Of a stretch of 22,229 bases of DNA, positions 1-7,335 are shown piece after piece. The stretch spans positions 1-22,229 of IMG/VR virus record IMGVR_UViG_3300009093_000128; one strand, given 5' to 3'. The translations under genes and the position numbers were made by a program. How positions within the stretch are numbered: the first letter of the stretch is position 1; each line of letters starts with the position of its first letter. The DNA comes from a virus. The notes beneath the pieces are model-generated. The model worked only from the letters and a program-made list of their open reading frames with translations, made no database searches and was not told the origin of the DNA.

Positions 1-359
1 AACATGCAGTAACGCTTGAACGATTCACCGCGCAGGTTCTCGTAGTCGAAGGCCTTCAGTTGGGCGTACAGCTCAGCATTGGGGCTGGACGGGGTGGCTT
101 TTGCGACGGGCTTAGCCGGTTCAGGCTTCGAAGGAGGCGGCGGCGGGGCGGAGGTTGCGGCCTTCGCGCCGGGCTGATCAGCATTGTGGCTGGACAGGGT
201 GGCGCCATCGGGGCCCTTCTCGATGAAGGCGATGATCCCCTCAATTTCTTCAGCAGAGTAGTTTGTGACGTCCGTCTCCAGCGCCCTGCGGAGAACTTCG
301 CCCTTGAGGTGTCCGTGCTTCCTGACGGCGGTATCCCTCGTTTTGTAGTGTAAGGCCAT
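1..359 (-). CDS. Unknown phage structural-region protein, partial (runs off the left edge)
   Basis: Reading frame from an ATG at 357-359 stays open to the window edge, giving about 119 residues with no stop. The N-terminus is MALHYKTRDTAVRKHGHLKG; residues 35-48 (YSAEEIEGIIAFIE) look helical. A low-complexity Pro/Ala/Lys linker follows at about residues 60-92, and then a second charged helical segment (ELYAQLKAFDYENLRG). The start sits directly against the stop of the upstream gene at 360, as expected in a co-translated late operon. I do not recognise the family. Its place after terminase and the portal candidate suggests a head or head-tail protein, but this is inferred from position only. 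The C-terminus is not in the window. Confidence 0.7.
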   Translation of the reverse strand, partial: MALHYKTRDTAVRKHGHLKGEVLRRALETDVTNYSAEEIEGIIAFIEKGPDGATLSSHNADQPGAKAATSAPPPPPSKPEPAKPVAKATPSSPNAELYAQLKAFDYENLRGESFKRYCM

Positions 360-734
360 TTATGTGGGATTGTTGTTGAAAAAATAATTGATCAGCTGGT
401 GGTAGATCGGTTCACATTCCACCTGTTTTTTGAAATAGAGCTGAATATCCCGGGCGGTTCCCTTCATTCCAATATTTATCCGCCATCGCTTCTCATCCTG
501 AATCCACATTTTTTCCACTGCCGTCACTGCGGTCCGCTTACCAACGAGCTCGAAATCGCTATCCACCTCTTCCCAGGGCAGTGAATCATCTTTTTCCTGC
601 GGCTGACTGGCTCTAAAGCGAAGGAGAAGTGTAAAATCACGCTCCCTCAGTTCCAGATAACTGGCGCGGGGCTCAATAATATCCTGCCGGCTAAGGCTCG
701 GCAGGGCAAATTCAAGTTTGCAGGGGAATTCCAT
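360..734 (-). CDS. Hypothetical phage protein, 124 aa, downstream of portal
   Basis: An intact ORF whose ATG overlaps the TAA stop of the portal candidate by one base (TAATG), so it is probably translationally coupled. The protein is a mixed alpha/beta soluble sequence without signal peptide or membrane segment. It contains alternating charged/hydrophobic strands around residues 26-45 and 80-97 and ends in an Asn-rich tail (FFNNNPT). I do not recognise a conserved motif. Position between portal and the next late gene suggests a virion or head-assembly role, but no catalytic residues or fold signature support a specific function. Confidence 0.7.
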   Translation of the reverse strand: MEFPCKLEFALPSLSRQDIIEPRASYLELRERDFTLLLRFRASQPQEKDDSLPWEEVDSDFELVGKRTAVTAVEKMWIQDEKRWRINIGMKGTARDIQLYFKKQVECEPIYHQLINYFFNNNPT

Positions 735-2554
735 TACAGATCAGCCGGCTCCTCTACCGGTTTGGGTTTATCAACGGGCGGTACCGGTGCCGCAGGCAGA
801 GGCCTCGGCTTGATGTTCTTGGCTTTTACATAGGCCTGCAGATCGGTCCTGAGCTTTTCGACGGGCGTGTCGATGATGTAGATATCCTGCAGCGTGTCAT
901 ACCACTCCCCGAAATAGACCTTGTTGTTGTAGTCATCCTCGGATGGGATGATATCCTTGGCGTCGACAAGATCCATATGCGGGAATGGTTCGACTTTCAG
1001 CAGCTTGATGTATTTGGCGAGCTGGACCGGGCTGGATTCGTACAGACAACGCAGATAGCGCTCCATGGCCTCATCCAGCAGGAAATCCGGCGCTCCGTTG
1101 GTCCGAAGGTCAAAGTACTCCTGTCGGAGTGTGGCCGGCGTCTCGAGGATATAATTGCGTCCATAGCTGATCGGTTTGGTGCCCGTCTTGTACGAGCTAT
1201 CCAGCCAGAACTGACCAATCAGGTCCGCGATCATATTCTCGGTGCCCTCGGCCCAATCGGCGGTTGCATTCAGACGGGCATATTTGGGCCGGAGGTTAGT
1301 CTTAACCTCATAGGCCGTCTTATCTCCGGTCTTTCCCTGCTGGGCGCCGGTCGGATCCCGGGCCACTCCCCAATAGGTATAGTAGATCAGTTGCTCCAGC
1401 TGGTCGATCGACAGATCCTGCTGTGTCCAGGACTCGATATCGGGGGTCACATAGCCGAAGATCTTGCGGAAGTCAAAGCCGGTGATCGTCTCCATGATCT
1501 CCATTGGAAACTTGGATATCTCTGACACCTTTGTCCGGAGCTTGTAGCCAGTTCCGCGGTTGGCACCGGGCGGGGTGCAGTCCGGACAGGACGACCCCTT
1601 GACCTGTCCTTCGCCCGCGCATGTGGAACACTGCAGCATCGGCTCAACCGCTTTGGCGAAGCCGTGATACTTTTTTTGCAGATCACGGATTGACCTGTCC
1701 GTCAGGAAGGTGCCGCAAAGCTCGATGATGAACTCCAGCGGGGAGGCGAAACACTCCGGCTCATCGAAGCGGATCAGATCGGAGGCGATGAAGCCAGGCA
1801 CGCGGCCCCATTGGTTCGGGATAGGGTTCAGCTGCTTCATGTTGGCAACAATGAGAACCTTATCGTTATCCCGCTTCAGGATAATATCCTCTTTGTCATC
1901 GACGAACCTGTAATAAGGGGTTTGCTGGTCCTTTGGCGCTATCCGGCCATTTTCAGGGAACATCGTGAAGTCCTTGTCCTCGATCCCGAATTGCTGCAGC
2001 TGCTCGACGCTGAGCTGGAAACAGACATATTCCAGCCGGCGGCCATTGGGCTGGTAGTCGTAGACGGACTGGGTGCTCTTGTACGTGGGATAACACCTGG
2101 GCGTTTCGATCGCGACGCCATCCACCTGCAGCAGCTGCTCCACCTCCATGAACAGTATACCCATGGGATCGTTGCGGTAGGCCTGCAGACCGAAATTTTG
2201 GACCCACTGGCGCAGGTTGGATCCCCAGGCGACGTTCTCCAGCAGCCCGTTCATTTGCTGCTCGAGGTCCGTCGGCAGCTGGAAATGAGTAGCACCGCCC
2301 CGGGCGGTGAAGACCTGCTCTTCTTCCTGCAGGGTGCGGGCGAGCATGTCCTTGTTGCTGATCGCAAGCTCATGGCGGCTCTTGTAGATATCAGCATTCT
2401 CAAAATAATCCTCCTTTTTGATCGCATCCTTCAGGCCGACGCCATGGGTGTGCAGGAGAAACTTTTTGTTGCGCTCGCGGGCTTTCGCCACCAGCTTCTC
2501 GTTGGGGTTTTTGATGATGATATCCCGCTTCTGTTCAAAGGTGTAGGTTGCCAT
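734..2554 (-). CDS. Probable phage portal protein, 606 aa
   Basis: This large ORF starts 10 bases after the terminase large subunit stop, the usual place for the portal, which forms the dodecameric ring for DNA entry. It has no membrane segment. It has a charged N-terminus, a long mixed alpha/beta centre and a Pro/Lys-rich tail (about residues 580-606, PLPAAPVPPVDKPKPVEEP), a common portal layout. Length is in the usual 450-700 range. An unusual feature is a four-cysteine knuckle near residues 308-325 (CSTCAGEGQVKGSSCPDC; CxxC-x10-CxxC), resembling the zinc knuckles of DnaJ and not typical of portals. The call rests on gene order, length and general character; I do not recognise a portal signature motif directly. 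It could be another large head protein. Confidence 0.6.
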   Translation of the reverse strand: MATYTFEQKRDIIIKNPNEKLVAKARERNKKFLLHTHGVGLKDAIKKEDYFENADIYKSRHELAISNKDMLARTLQEEEQVFTARGGATHFQLPTDLEQQMNGLLENVAWGSNLRQWVQNFGLQAYRNDPMGILFMEVEQLLQVDGVAIETPRCYPTYKSTQSVYDYQPNGRRLEYVCFQLSVEQLQQFGIEDKDFTMFPENGRIAPKDQQTPYYRFVDDKEDIILKRDNDKVLIVANMKQLNPIPNQWGRVPGFIASDLIRFDEPECFASPLEFIIELCGTFLTDRSIRDLQKKYHGFAKAVEPMLQCSTCAGEGQVKGSSCPDCTPPGANRGTGYKLRTKVSEISKFPMEIMETITGFDFRKIFGYVTPDIESWTQQDLSIDQLEQLIYYTYWGVARDPTGAQQGKTGDKTAYEVKTNLRPKYARLNATADWAEGTENMIADLIGQFWLDSSYKTGTKPISYGRNYILETPATLRQEYFDLRTNGAPDFLLDEAMERYLRCLYESSPVQLAKYIKLLKVEPFPHMDLVDAKDIIPSEDDYNNKVYFGEWYDTLQDIYIIDTPVEKLRTDLQAYVKAKNIKPRPLPAAPVPPVDKPKPVEEPADL

Positions 2555-2564
2555 AGTAAAATTT

Positions 2565-3971
2565 TTATCCGACAGAAACCCCGTACGCCGACCGGGGCTT
2601 TACTCTAAAGATCATGGACATGATCAGCATGTCCAGGTAGTCCGGGGATCGTCCCAGCAGGTCCTTCATGTCCTTTTTGGGTATGATCCGTTTCCGGGAC
2701 TCGTCTTTATCCACATCCAGCGCCTTCAGGGCTGAAAGCTCCTCGATGATCCGCTCCCTTTGCTCCTCGCTGCAGATGATCCGGAGAAGGCGCTTATTCA
2801 CCATTTCGGCCAGCTTGTAGCCACACTCAGACTTCAGGTTGGCAAAAACTTTTTCATTGAAGGCCTTCGCGCCGCCGTGAAACGTCCTGATCCCCTTGAG
2901 ATAGCTGCCGAGGTAGTTGCCGAGACCGTCACTATCCGCCACCAGCTTGCTGCGTGGAATATGCTCGTCCGTCATCATTCGCCTCAGCTCCTCCTCAATC
3001 TCCTTACCGGTGGCCTCCTCCTGATCGATCCGGACGTAACAGACGTCCCCGGCCCAGCTGCCGGCGACAAACCGGTCCCGTCCCTGCATGGCCAGATCCG
3101 CGGCTCCTGTTTTGGCATCACCGGGCAGGATATGGTCATTCGTGAACAGATCGACGATCGCATCGAAGTCGCAGAGCGCGGCGGGGTCGTCATCATATTC
3201 CCAGTTGCCCAGCAGCAGGCGCTCGCGCTTTCCCTTATCCTCGATCGACTCCAGCTGTGCCTGGTAGGCGCTTTCATTGGCCGGGTTGTCCTGCACAAAG
3301 GCCTGAATGAAGAGCCGGTGCGGCTTCAGCTTCTTTTCCTTCCAAGGGCTATAAAAGCTGAAATAGAGCCAATTCTTTTTCGGGTTGCAGGTTATGAACA
3401 GCACCGGACCGATCCCATATTTGTCATTCAGGTGCCGGCCAATACGCGTCTTGAGGACGTCGAAGGCCCCGAAATGCACCTCACCAGCCTCCTCGATCCA
3501 GCCGCCGGTGAACTCCCTCGATCCGAAGCGCTCGAAGAGATCATCGGACGGGTAGTACTTCAGCTCGAGGAACTCGATCCGGCTGCCATTGCCGAACTCG
3601 ACGAAGTGGTCGTTCGCGTTATACTTCCAGCCTTCTATCCCATAGGCCTTGAACACCTTCTGGAAGGTGACCCAGGTCGATTCCCGCAGGCTTTTCAGCG
3701 ATTCCCGTCCGACAAACCAGCGCGTTCCCGGGTAACATTCCGCCATGAACGTCAGCCAGCTGGCGCCCGTCCATGACTTTGCGCCGCCCGCGGCGCCCCC
3801 GTAGAGAATCTCCCGGTAGTTGCCGCTGACGAGGGACTGCAGGGCCTGTTCCTGCTTCCAGTTCTTGCCGCGGTCGGTGACCGTGATAAAGTCGAAGTCC
3901 CTTAATTCAAATAGCTTCTTTTCGATCTCCTTCAGCGGAATGGTTACCAGCATATCAGAGATCTCACTCAT
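2565..3971 (-). CDS. terL: Phage terminase large subunit (packaging ATPase/nuclease)
   Basis: This is the packaging motor that pumps phage DNA into the prohead and cuts concatemers. The N-terminal ATPase domain has a terminase-type Walker A at residues 58-66 (GGAAGGAKS) and a Walker B/catalytic glutamate segment at about 155-164 (TGGWIEEAGE). The C-terminal RNase H-like nuclease domain starts with an acidic residue in GAADLAMQGRDRF at roughly residue 290, and a second acidic motif follows in LVADSDGLGN. At 468 aa it has family length. It overlaps the small-subunit stop by ATGA at 3968-3971, so the two are coupled. The start is the ATG in that overlap. The portal candidate follows 10 bases downstream. 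Confidence 0.93.
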   Translation of the reverse strand: MSEISDMLVTIPLKEIEKKLFELRDFDFITVTDRGKNWKQEQALQSLVSGNYREILYGGAAGGAKSWTGASWLTFMAECYPGTRWFVGRESLKSLRESTWVTFQKVFKAYGIEGWKYNANDHFVEFGNGSRIEFLELKYYPSDDLFERFGSREFTGGWIEEAGEVHFGAFDVLKTRIGRHLNDKYGIGPVLFITCNPKKNWLYFSFYSPWKEKKLKPHRLFIQAFVQDNPANESAYQAQLESIEDKGKRERLLLGNWEYDDDPAALCDFDAIVDLFTNDHILPGDAKTGAADLAMQGRDRFVAGSWAGDVCYVRIDQEEATGKEIEEELRRMMTDEHIPRSKLVADSDGLGNYLGSYLKGIRTFHGGAKAFNEKVFANLKSECGYKLAEMVNKRLLRIICSEEQRERIIEELSALKALDVDKDESRKRIIPKKDMKDLLGRSPDYLDMLIMSMIFRVKPRSAYGVSVG

Positions 3972-4504
3972 CCGCTCATCTTTTTCTTGATGGCCAGCAG
4001 ATTTTTAAGGTCGTCGGCCGATAATGTACCAAGGTTGATATTGATGGGAGGCGGAGGAGTGTCAACGAATAGTTTGAAGTGTTTGGCCAGATTGGTGAGG
4101 GCAGAGTTTTTGTCGAAGCGTTTGATCTTGCGGAGAGTGCCGACAACTGCGCCCTCTTCTTTTATCTCCTCGATCTCGATGCCGCTGACGCATGCCGCGG
4201 CATCAGCGCCGAGCTTGTGGACCGGGATCAAATTGCCATTCTCGTCGTAAAAGGCGGTAGCCGGAGTGTAGGCGACGCGGGCGAGCTCGAGGAGTGTGCG
4301 CTCAGCAGATATCTCCAGCTTTTGTTCGACCCGTTTTACCTTGGAGGCGATGTAGGCTGAGACATTGGCATTGGTTAACAGTCGTGAAGCCTGAGACGTT
4401 GCCGAACTTTTGAGATATCCGGCACGAATTGCTGCCTGCGTGGCATTGTAGTCCACCAGGTATTCATCGCAAAAGCGCTTCTGTTTGGGCGTGAGGTCCT
4501 TCAA
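3968..4504 (-). CDS. terS: Phage terminase small subunit (Terminase_2 type)
   Basis: This DNA-recognition subunit selects the phage genome for packaging and loads the large subunit. The N-terminus (LTPKQKRFCDEYLVDYNATQ, then AAIRAGY) is the characteristic opening of the Terminase_2/XtmA family and forms the helix-turn-helix DNA-binding domain. The central part has KISAERTLLELARVAYT-like helices and the C-terminus ends in a Lys-rich helix, as in the family. At 178 aa the length fits. The start codon is a TTG at 4502-4504: there is no ATG upstream before the in-frame stop, and starting at TTG gives exactly the conserved N-terminus. Its stop overlaps the start of the large subunit (ATGA). Confidence 0.9.
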   Translation of the reverse strand: MKDLTPKQKRFCDEYLVDYNATQAAIRAGYLKSSATSQASRLLTNANVSAYIASKVKRVEQKLEISAERTLLELARVAYTPATAFYDENGNLIPVHKLGADAAACVSGIEIEEIKEEGAVVGTLRKIKRFDKNSALTNLAKHFKLFVDTPPPPININLGTLSADDLKNLLAIKKKMSG

Positions 4505-4574
4505 GCTTTTAAAAGGAATTGTCCTTCAAAGCTATAAAAGACAAAATTTACGTGCCAATATTTTTAGCGACGAT

Positions 4575-4898
4575 TTAGCATTTAGATGCCAGGTTTCTTA
4601 GCTTTTCCAGCAGGCGCTGGTGTTCCTTGAGAAGATCGTTGTATTGATCGACCGGAACTGTATCGGTTTTCTTCAGGTCATGGGCAGGGTCCCAGTCGTT
4701 TTCGAGAAGGAAACCCATCCAGTCAACTATGCGATACAGGACCACGATGGCGGGAATTAATGAGGGAGCGGGTGTTGCCCGACCTTCTTCATACGAAGCA
4801 AGTGTCGAGCGCTTAATTTTGAGGACGACTGCAGCGCTGACTTGGGAAAGGTTCACGGCGCGGCGGGCTTTTTTCAGATTCTCGGAGAGGATGCTCAT
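4575..4898 (-). CDS. XRE-family helix-turn-helix regulator, 107 aa
   Basis: Residues 5-60 form a Cro/CI-type helix-turn-helix (ENLKKARRAVNLSQVSAAVV, then LKIKRSTLASYEEGRATP), with the recognition helix near KRSTLASYEEG. The C-terminal third is charged and probably coiled coil (VDQYNDLLKEHQRLLEKLR), suggesting dimerisation. It has no peptidase domain. It lies between another small HTH-like gene upstream (5-base gap) and terS downstream. A regulator of the packaging/late operon or of the neighbouring divergent membrane gene is a reasonable inference. Its operator cannot be identified from sequence alone. A plasmid-style antitoxin is an alternative, but no toxin partner is visible. Confidence 0.8.
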   Translation of the reverse strand: MSILSENLKKARRAVNLSQVSAAVVLKIKRSTLASYEEGRATPAPSLIPAIVVLYRIVDWMGFLLENDWDPAHDLKKTDTVPVDQYNDLLKEHQRLLEKLRNLASKC

Positions 4899-4903
4899 GG
4901 TCG

Positions 4904-5140
4904 TTAATAGTATGTTTCGGTGCGTGGATCAAAAAGGATATCAAAATCATCGATAAGACGGTGGACGGTTCTTTCTGTGAGCCCGGTAAGCTGCGCTGCG
5001 CCCGTCTTCGTTTTTTCCCGGTTCAGGGCTTTGACCAGGAGAAGACGCCGATGGTAGTCAATATTCAGCGTCCCCTCGAGGGCAAGGAAGGCCTGGTAAT
5101 GGGCGCGGGCCTTTTCTAAATGATAGGACAATGTGCTCAT
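4904..5140 (-). CDS. Small HTH-like DNA-binding protein, 78 aa
   Basis: A short basic protein with an N-terminal helix (STLSYHLEKARAHYQAFLAL) and a C-terminal helix-turn-helix-like stretch (KTGAAQLTGLTERTVHRLID, about residues 46-65), reading like a Fis- or Trp-repressor-type recognition unit. It is the first gene leftward of the divergent intergenic region at 5141-5222 and sits 5 bases before the XRE gene, so the two form a likely two-gene regulatory unit. ATG start. Function as a late-gene activator or as repressor of the divergent plus-strand gene is possible, but only inferred from context. Confidence 0.7.
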   Translation of the reverse strand: MSTLSYHLEKARAHYQAFLALEGTLNIDYHRRLLLVKALNREKTKTGAAQLTGLTERTVHRLIDDFDILFDPRTETYY

Positions 5141-5222
5141 ATTTCATAAAATGGGTGTTTTTACCCTTGTCATGTGACGATTATATTTATAATTTGCTGG
5201 CTTTTAACCCTTAATCTTTATT
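5141..5222. promoter_or_regulatory. AT-rich divergent intergenic region (candidate promoters)
   Basis: These 82 bases separate a minus-strand HTH gene pair from a plus-strand membrane gene. The region is clearly more AT-rich than its surroundings. On the plus strand it contains a TTG about 20 bases before TATAATTTG, which loosely resembles the Bacteroidota sigma factor pattern (TTTG at -33, TAnnTTTG at -7) but with a three-base rather than two-base gap. A small inverted repeat GGGT-N6-ACCC lies at 5153-5166 and could be an operator. These are visual matches only. Confidence 0.35.
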
Positions 5223-5918
5223 GTGACTAAAAAAGTTAAGCCGCCTTCGCAATCACCGGATCCGCCTCCACCTCCTTTGCCTTTCAAGAAGAAAATAAAA
5301 CTGGTATGGCGCGATCAATACCGATTTATTCTTGGCAGCTTTTTACTGGCGATAGTCTGGTTCTTGCAAACTTTCATAATTGACTCAAATAAAGATTCGA
5401 TCGAAGAGATCAGGCGGTCGGTCACCAATTACTGGAAATACCAATCTGATCTTAGACTGGACGATTACGTTATTGACAATTCTGATATTCATAAAGATCA
5501 CTATAAAGACACTAGCCTGTTTAATTCGAATATGTTTACAATGGTCTGGAATCAGACATTGGATAAAACGAACGCCATTTATGCCCTCAAAGTCATCAGG
5601 AACGCGGGCGAGGACAGTGCTGGCGGCCTTTTTTATGATGAATATGCACAAACAACTGTGCAGCTATTTAAACTTTTAAAAAGCGGCCATAATAGAGCAA
5701 ACGACAGCGCCCTGCATTTCCTTGCCGAAACCAAAGACCGCCAATTCAAGCATCTAGACTTCGATGCTCAGGCAGAATCTGTAAAACACATCGTTTGGCT
5801 CCAGTTTTACGACAAAATTTACAAGGGTATCGCGATTTTTCTGGTCGTGGTTGCTACCTCACTGATTACGTTCCACCAAGCCTTTAAATTTTATAAGGAA
5901 TTTAAATCGGAAAAATAG
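5223..5918 (+). CDS. Bitopic membrane protein of unknown function, probable moron
   Basis: This 231-aa protein is on the opposite strand from every neighbour and is visibly more AT-rich. It has a Pro-rich cytoplasmic N-terminus (residues 7-20), then Lys/Arg residues and a transmembrane helix at about 35-53 (FILGSFLLAIVWFLQTFII). A hydrophilic domain of about 145 residues follows. A second transmembrane helix lies at about 202-217 (GIAIFLVVVATSLITF), followed by a Lys-rich tail. The soluble domain would therefore face the periplasm, with both ends in the cytoplasm. The start is a GTG at 5223; no ATG is available nearby. It ends 2 bases from the stop of the convergent gene. I do not recognise the family. 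A lysogenic-conversion role such as superinfection exclusion is inference from strand, composition and topology. Confidence 0.75.
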   Translation: MTKKVKPPSQSPDPPPPPLPFKKKIKLVWRDQYRFILGSFLLAIVWFLQTFIIDSNKDSIEEIRRSVTNYWKYQSDLRLDDYVIDNSDIHKDHYKDTSLFNSNMFTMVWNQTLDKTNAIYALKVIRNAGEDSAGGLFYDEYAQTTVQLFKLLKSGHNRANDSALHFLAETKDRQFKHLDFDAQAESVKHIVWLQFYDKIYKGIAIFLVVVATSLITFHQAFKFYKEFKSEK

Positions 5919-5920
5919 CC

Positions 5921-6373
5921 TCATCCCGGCATCAACGCCTTAAATCCTTTGTCCTTCAGCCCCTCGTAAAAAGTCTGGTCTGTCGCGGGATTATATACGT
6001 AGGGCAGGAAGATCTGGAGCGCCTCGGCCTGCTCCAGTTGGATCATGCTCAGCTGGATCTCCACCCAGTCGGAAACGATCTTCCAGGCGGTTCGCTCCGC
6101 CTGCGCCATCCACTTTTTGCGATCGGCCTGATTCTGCCCCCGCGTAGTCATGGTTCCCCACATCGCTTTGAAGCAGGCATCGACCTTCGCCGGCAGCTGG
6201 AAGAAGAGCGGCGTCTGGTTCACCATCATCCGGAAGGTGATGGAGGAGCAGATCTGATCGGAGTATTTCTTGCTGATATCGGTCGCTCCGGCCTCCACCA
6301 GGCAGCGTTCAATTTTACCCATGGAGGTGATCGCCGGGACTTCGGAGGTGTAGTTTTTGAGATTTGTGGCCAC
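5921..6373 (-). CDS. Conserved-type hypothetical phage protein, 150 aa
   Basis: A soluble protein opening with KNYTSEVPAITSMGKIERCL, followed by GATDISKKYSDQICSSITFR. This layout (KNYTT..., short helix, then a strand-rich part) recalls a small hypothetical protein common in siphoviruses of Firmicutes and Bacteroidota, but I know of no assigned function. The C-terminal half is helical and Trp-rich (AWKIVSDWVEIQLSMIQLEQ). The start codon appears to be GTG at 6371-6373; an internal ATG at residue 18 is the alternative. It faces the moron-like gene tail to tail with 2 bases between stops. Confidence 0.75.
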   Translation of the reverse strand: MATNLKNYTSEVPAITSMGKIERCLVEAGATDISKKYSDQICSSITFRMMVNQTPLFFQLPAKVDACFKAMWGTMTTRGQNQADRKKWMAQAERTAWKIVSDWVEIQLSMIQLEQAEALQIFLPYVYNPATDQTFYEGLKDKGFKALMPG

Positions 6374-6440
6374 TGATTTGGTTTTTGTTTCTATGTTTTT
6401 TATAATTGTGTGAAGGGCATCCCCTGGGGCTTATCGGTCC

Positions 6441-6527
6441 TGTGGGGTGGCGAAACTGGTAGCCGCGCCGGACTTAAAATCCGGTTTAGGAGTAATCCTA
6501 TTGAGGGTTCGATCCCCTTCCCCTCCG
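6441..6527 (+). tRNA. tRNA-Leu (anticodon TAA), acceptor stem imperfect
   Basis: A class II tRNA fold can be drawn: D-stem GCG/CGC with loop AAACTGGTAGC, anticodon stem CCGGA/TCCGG with loop CTTAAAA (anticodon TAA), a long variable arm closed by AGGA/TCCT, and T-arm GAGGG-TTCGATC-CCCTT. The acceptor is the weak point: TGTGGGG against CCCCTCC leaves mismatches at pairs 1:72 and 3:70, and the discriminator would be G. The other three arms are sound, so it is a real or recently decayed tRNA. It is encoded on the plus strand between minus-strand phage genes, unlike the other tRNAs in the window. UUA is a rare codon in GC-rich genes, so a supply role for AT-rich phage genes is plausible. Confidence 0.8.
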
Positions 6528-6530
6528 CAA

Positions 6531-6556
6531 GACGGGCTCGCGAAAGCGGGCCTGTC
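6531..6556. other. GC-rich hairpin with GAAA tetraloop between convergent tRNA and CDS
   Basis: Eleven-base arms (GACGGGCTCGC and GCGGGCCTGTC, two G-T pairs on the plus strand) enclose a GAAA tetraloop. It begins 3 bases after the tRNA-Leu and ends 4 bases before the stop codon of the minus-strand gene. No T-run follows on either strand, so it is not a typical intrinsic terminator. It may be a processing or transcript-stabilising structure for one or both convergent transcripts. Confidence 0.5.
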
Positions 6557-6560
6557 TCAT

Positions 6561-6926
6561 TTAACACGGTTCTGCAGGCAGACATGCGCTACAAAGATCC
6601 TTCTCCACCCAGCTGCAGGGAGCGCCGGTCTTCTCGATGCATTGCCGGCAGTCGTAATCCGTGCATCCGCAGACCCTGCAGGTGCGTTCCTCAAGCCGGC
6701 TGAAGACGTCGCCACTGAAGGGCTCGGTAAAGGATAGCGCGATGAAGGGAGGTGAGCCCTCGGCCATATCCTTTTCGGTCAATGGGAAGATCTGGAAGTC
6801 GCGGTAGATACCCAGGACGCCTCCATCCTCGTCATCGGCGGATTTATTCAGAAGCAGGTCGTAGATGCAGACCTCCATTTCGGGGTCCAGGTGCTGCAGG
6901 GCAGCGATCAGGTCTTTATTTTTCAT
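6561..6926 (-). CDS. Cysteine-rich zinc-binding-type phage protein, 121 aa
   Basis: The N-terminus (NKDLIAALQHLDPEMEVCIY) is a phage-typical small domain opening seen in many 'xxLIxxLxxLDPDxEV' proteins. The C-terminus carries a dense cysteine array (CRVCGCTDYDCRQC, then CSWVEKDLCSAC, about residues 83-116) of the type RVCGCTxxDC...C.WVExDLCSAC. I have seen this array in many phage hypothetical proteins, and it very probably binds zinc. Role unknown; it may contact nucleic acid. Its ATG lies inside the 3' end of the upstream gene (11-base overlap), so translation is probably coupled. Confidence 0.8.
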   Translation of the reverse strand: MKNKDLIAALQHLDPEMEVCIYDLLLNKSADDEDGGVLGIYRDFQIFPLTEKDMAEGSPPFIALSFTEPFSGDVFSRLEERTCRVCGCTDYDCRQCIEKTGAPCSWVEKDLCSACLPAEPC

Positions 6927-7158
6927 CCTTTTTTTGTTTTGTGGCGATCGTTACGCTGTAAACGCCGATCGCCGTTAAGATCATCTTTCTGAATTTTTCA
7001 TCCGCCTCCATGTAGGCTGCTATGGCGTTGATAGCGCACGTTTGGCAGCCCTTGAATTCAAAAGAGCTATTATGAAGGCCTTGCGAGTTAACCTGGAGAT
7101 CCTCGTGGAGGATGAGGCGGAAATCCACATGGGGGGGGGTATTTTGATTATTTTCCAC
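6916..7158 (-). CDS. Small hypothetical protein containing a C9 tract, 80 aa
   Basis: The frame opens at TTG 7182, but a GTG at 7156-7158, 4 bases after the upstream stop, is a more economical start and is used here. Codons 6-8 read through a run of nine C residues (plus-strand G9 at 7131-7139; TPPHV in protein). The centre has FEFKGCQTCAINAIAAYMEA (a CxxC followed by a helix), and the C-terminus a short hydrophobic stretch (MILTAIGVYSVTIA) and KQKKDEK. Function unknown. It overlaps the downstream cysteine-rich gene by 11 bases. Length change in the C9 tract would abolish the protein. Confidence 0.55.
   Translation of the reverse strand: MENNQNTPPHVDFRLILHEDLQVNSQGLHNSSFEFKGCQTCAINAIAAYMEADEKFRKMILTAIGVYSVTIATKQKKDEK
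7131..7139. repeat. Homopolymer tract G9 (C9 in the coding strand)
   Basis: Nine consecutive G on the plus strand within the 5' part of the minus-strand gene at 6916-7158. As it stands the frame is open through the tract. Such tracts are prone to slipped-strand length change and to sequencing error. It is the first of three G/C tracts of 8-10 bases in the window. Confidence 0.9.
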
Positions 7159-7162
7159 GGCG

Positions 7163-7333
7163 CTAAAGTTTGGTGATTTCAATCTTGCCCTGCTTTTGCT
7201 CCATCACAAAGCCTTCCTCCTTGTCGTAATGCCAGAGGAGCTCCGCCGTTGCCGGCTGCGTTAGAGCGCGAGCGACTTCTTTCAATAACTTGTCAAGTGG
7301 AATATCCAATTCGACTTCAATTTTTAATTTCAT
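7163..7333 (-). CDS. Small hypothetical protein, 56 aa
   Basis: A short but well-formed gene from ATG at 7331-7333 to TAG at 7163-7165. It lies snugly between neighbours: 2 bases after the stop of the 137-aa gene and 4 bases before the likely GTG of the next. The sequence MKLKIEVELDIPLDKLLKEV opens with a beta strand (KLKIEVELDIP) and an amphipathic helix, then ends EQKQGKIEITKL. Such 50-60 aa alpha/beta proteins are common in phage early regions. No function can be assigned. Confidence 0.7.
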   Translation of the reverse strand: MKLKIEVELDIPLDKLLKEVARALTQPATAELLWHYDKEEGFVMEQKQGKIEITKL

Positions 7334-7335
7334 TT

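Noticed and set aside
6561-6703. Plus-strand frames across the tRNA-Leu (6410-6703, 6447-6737)
   Set aside because: They read through a tRNA and antisense to the cysteine-rich gene; no protein signature.
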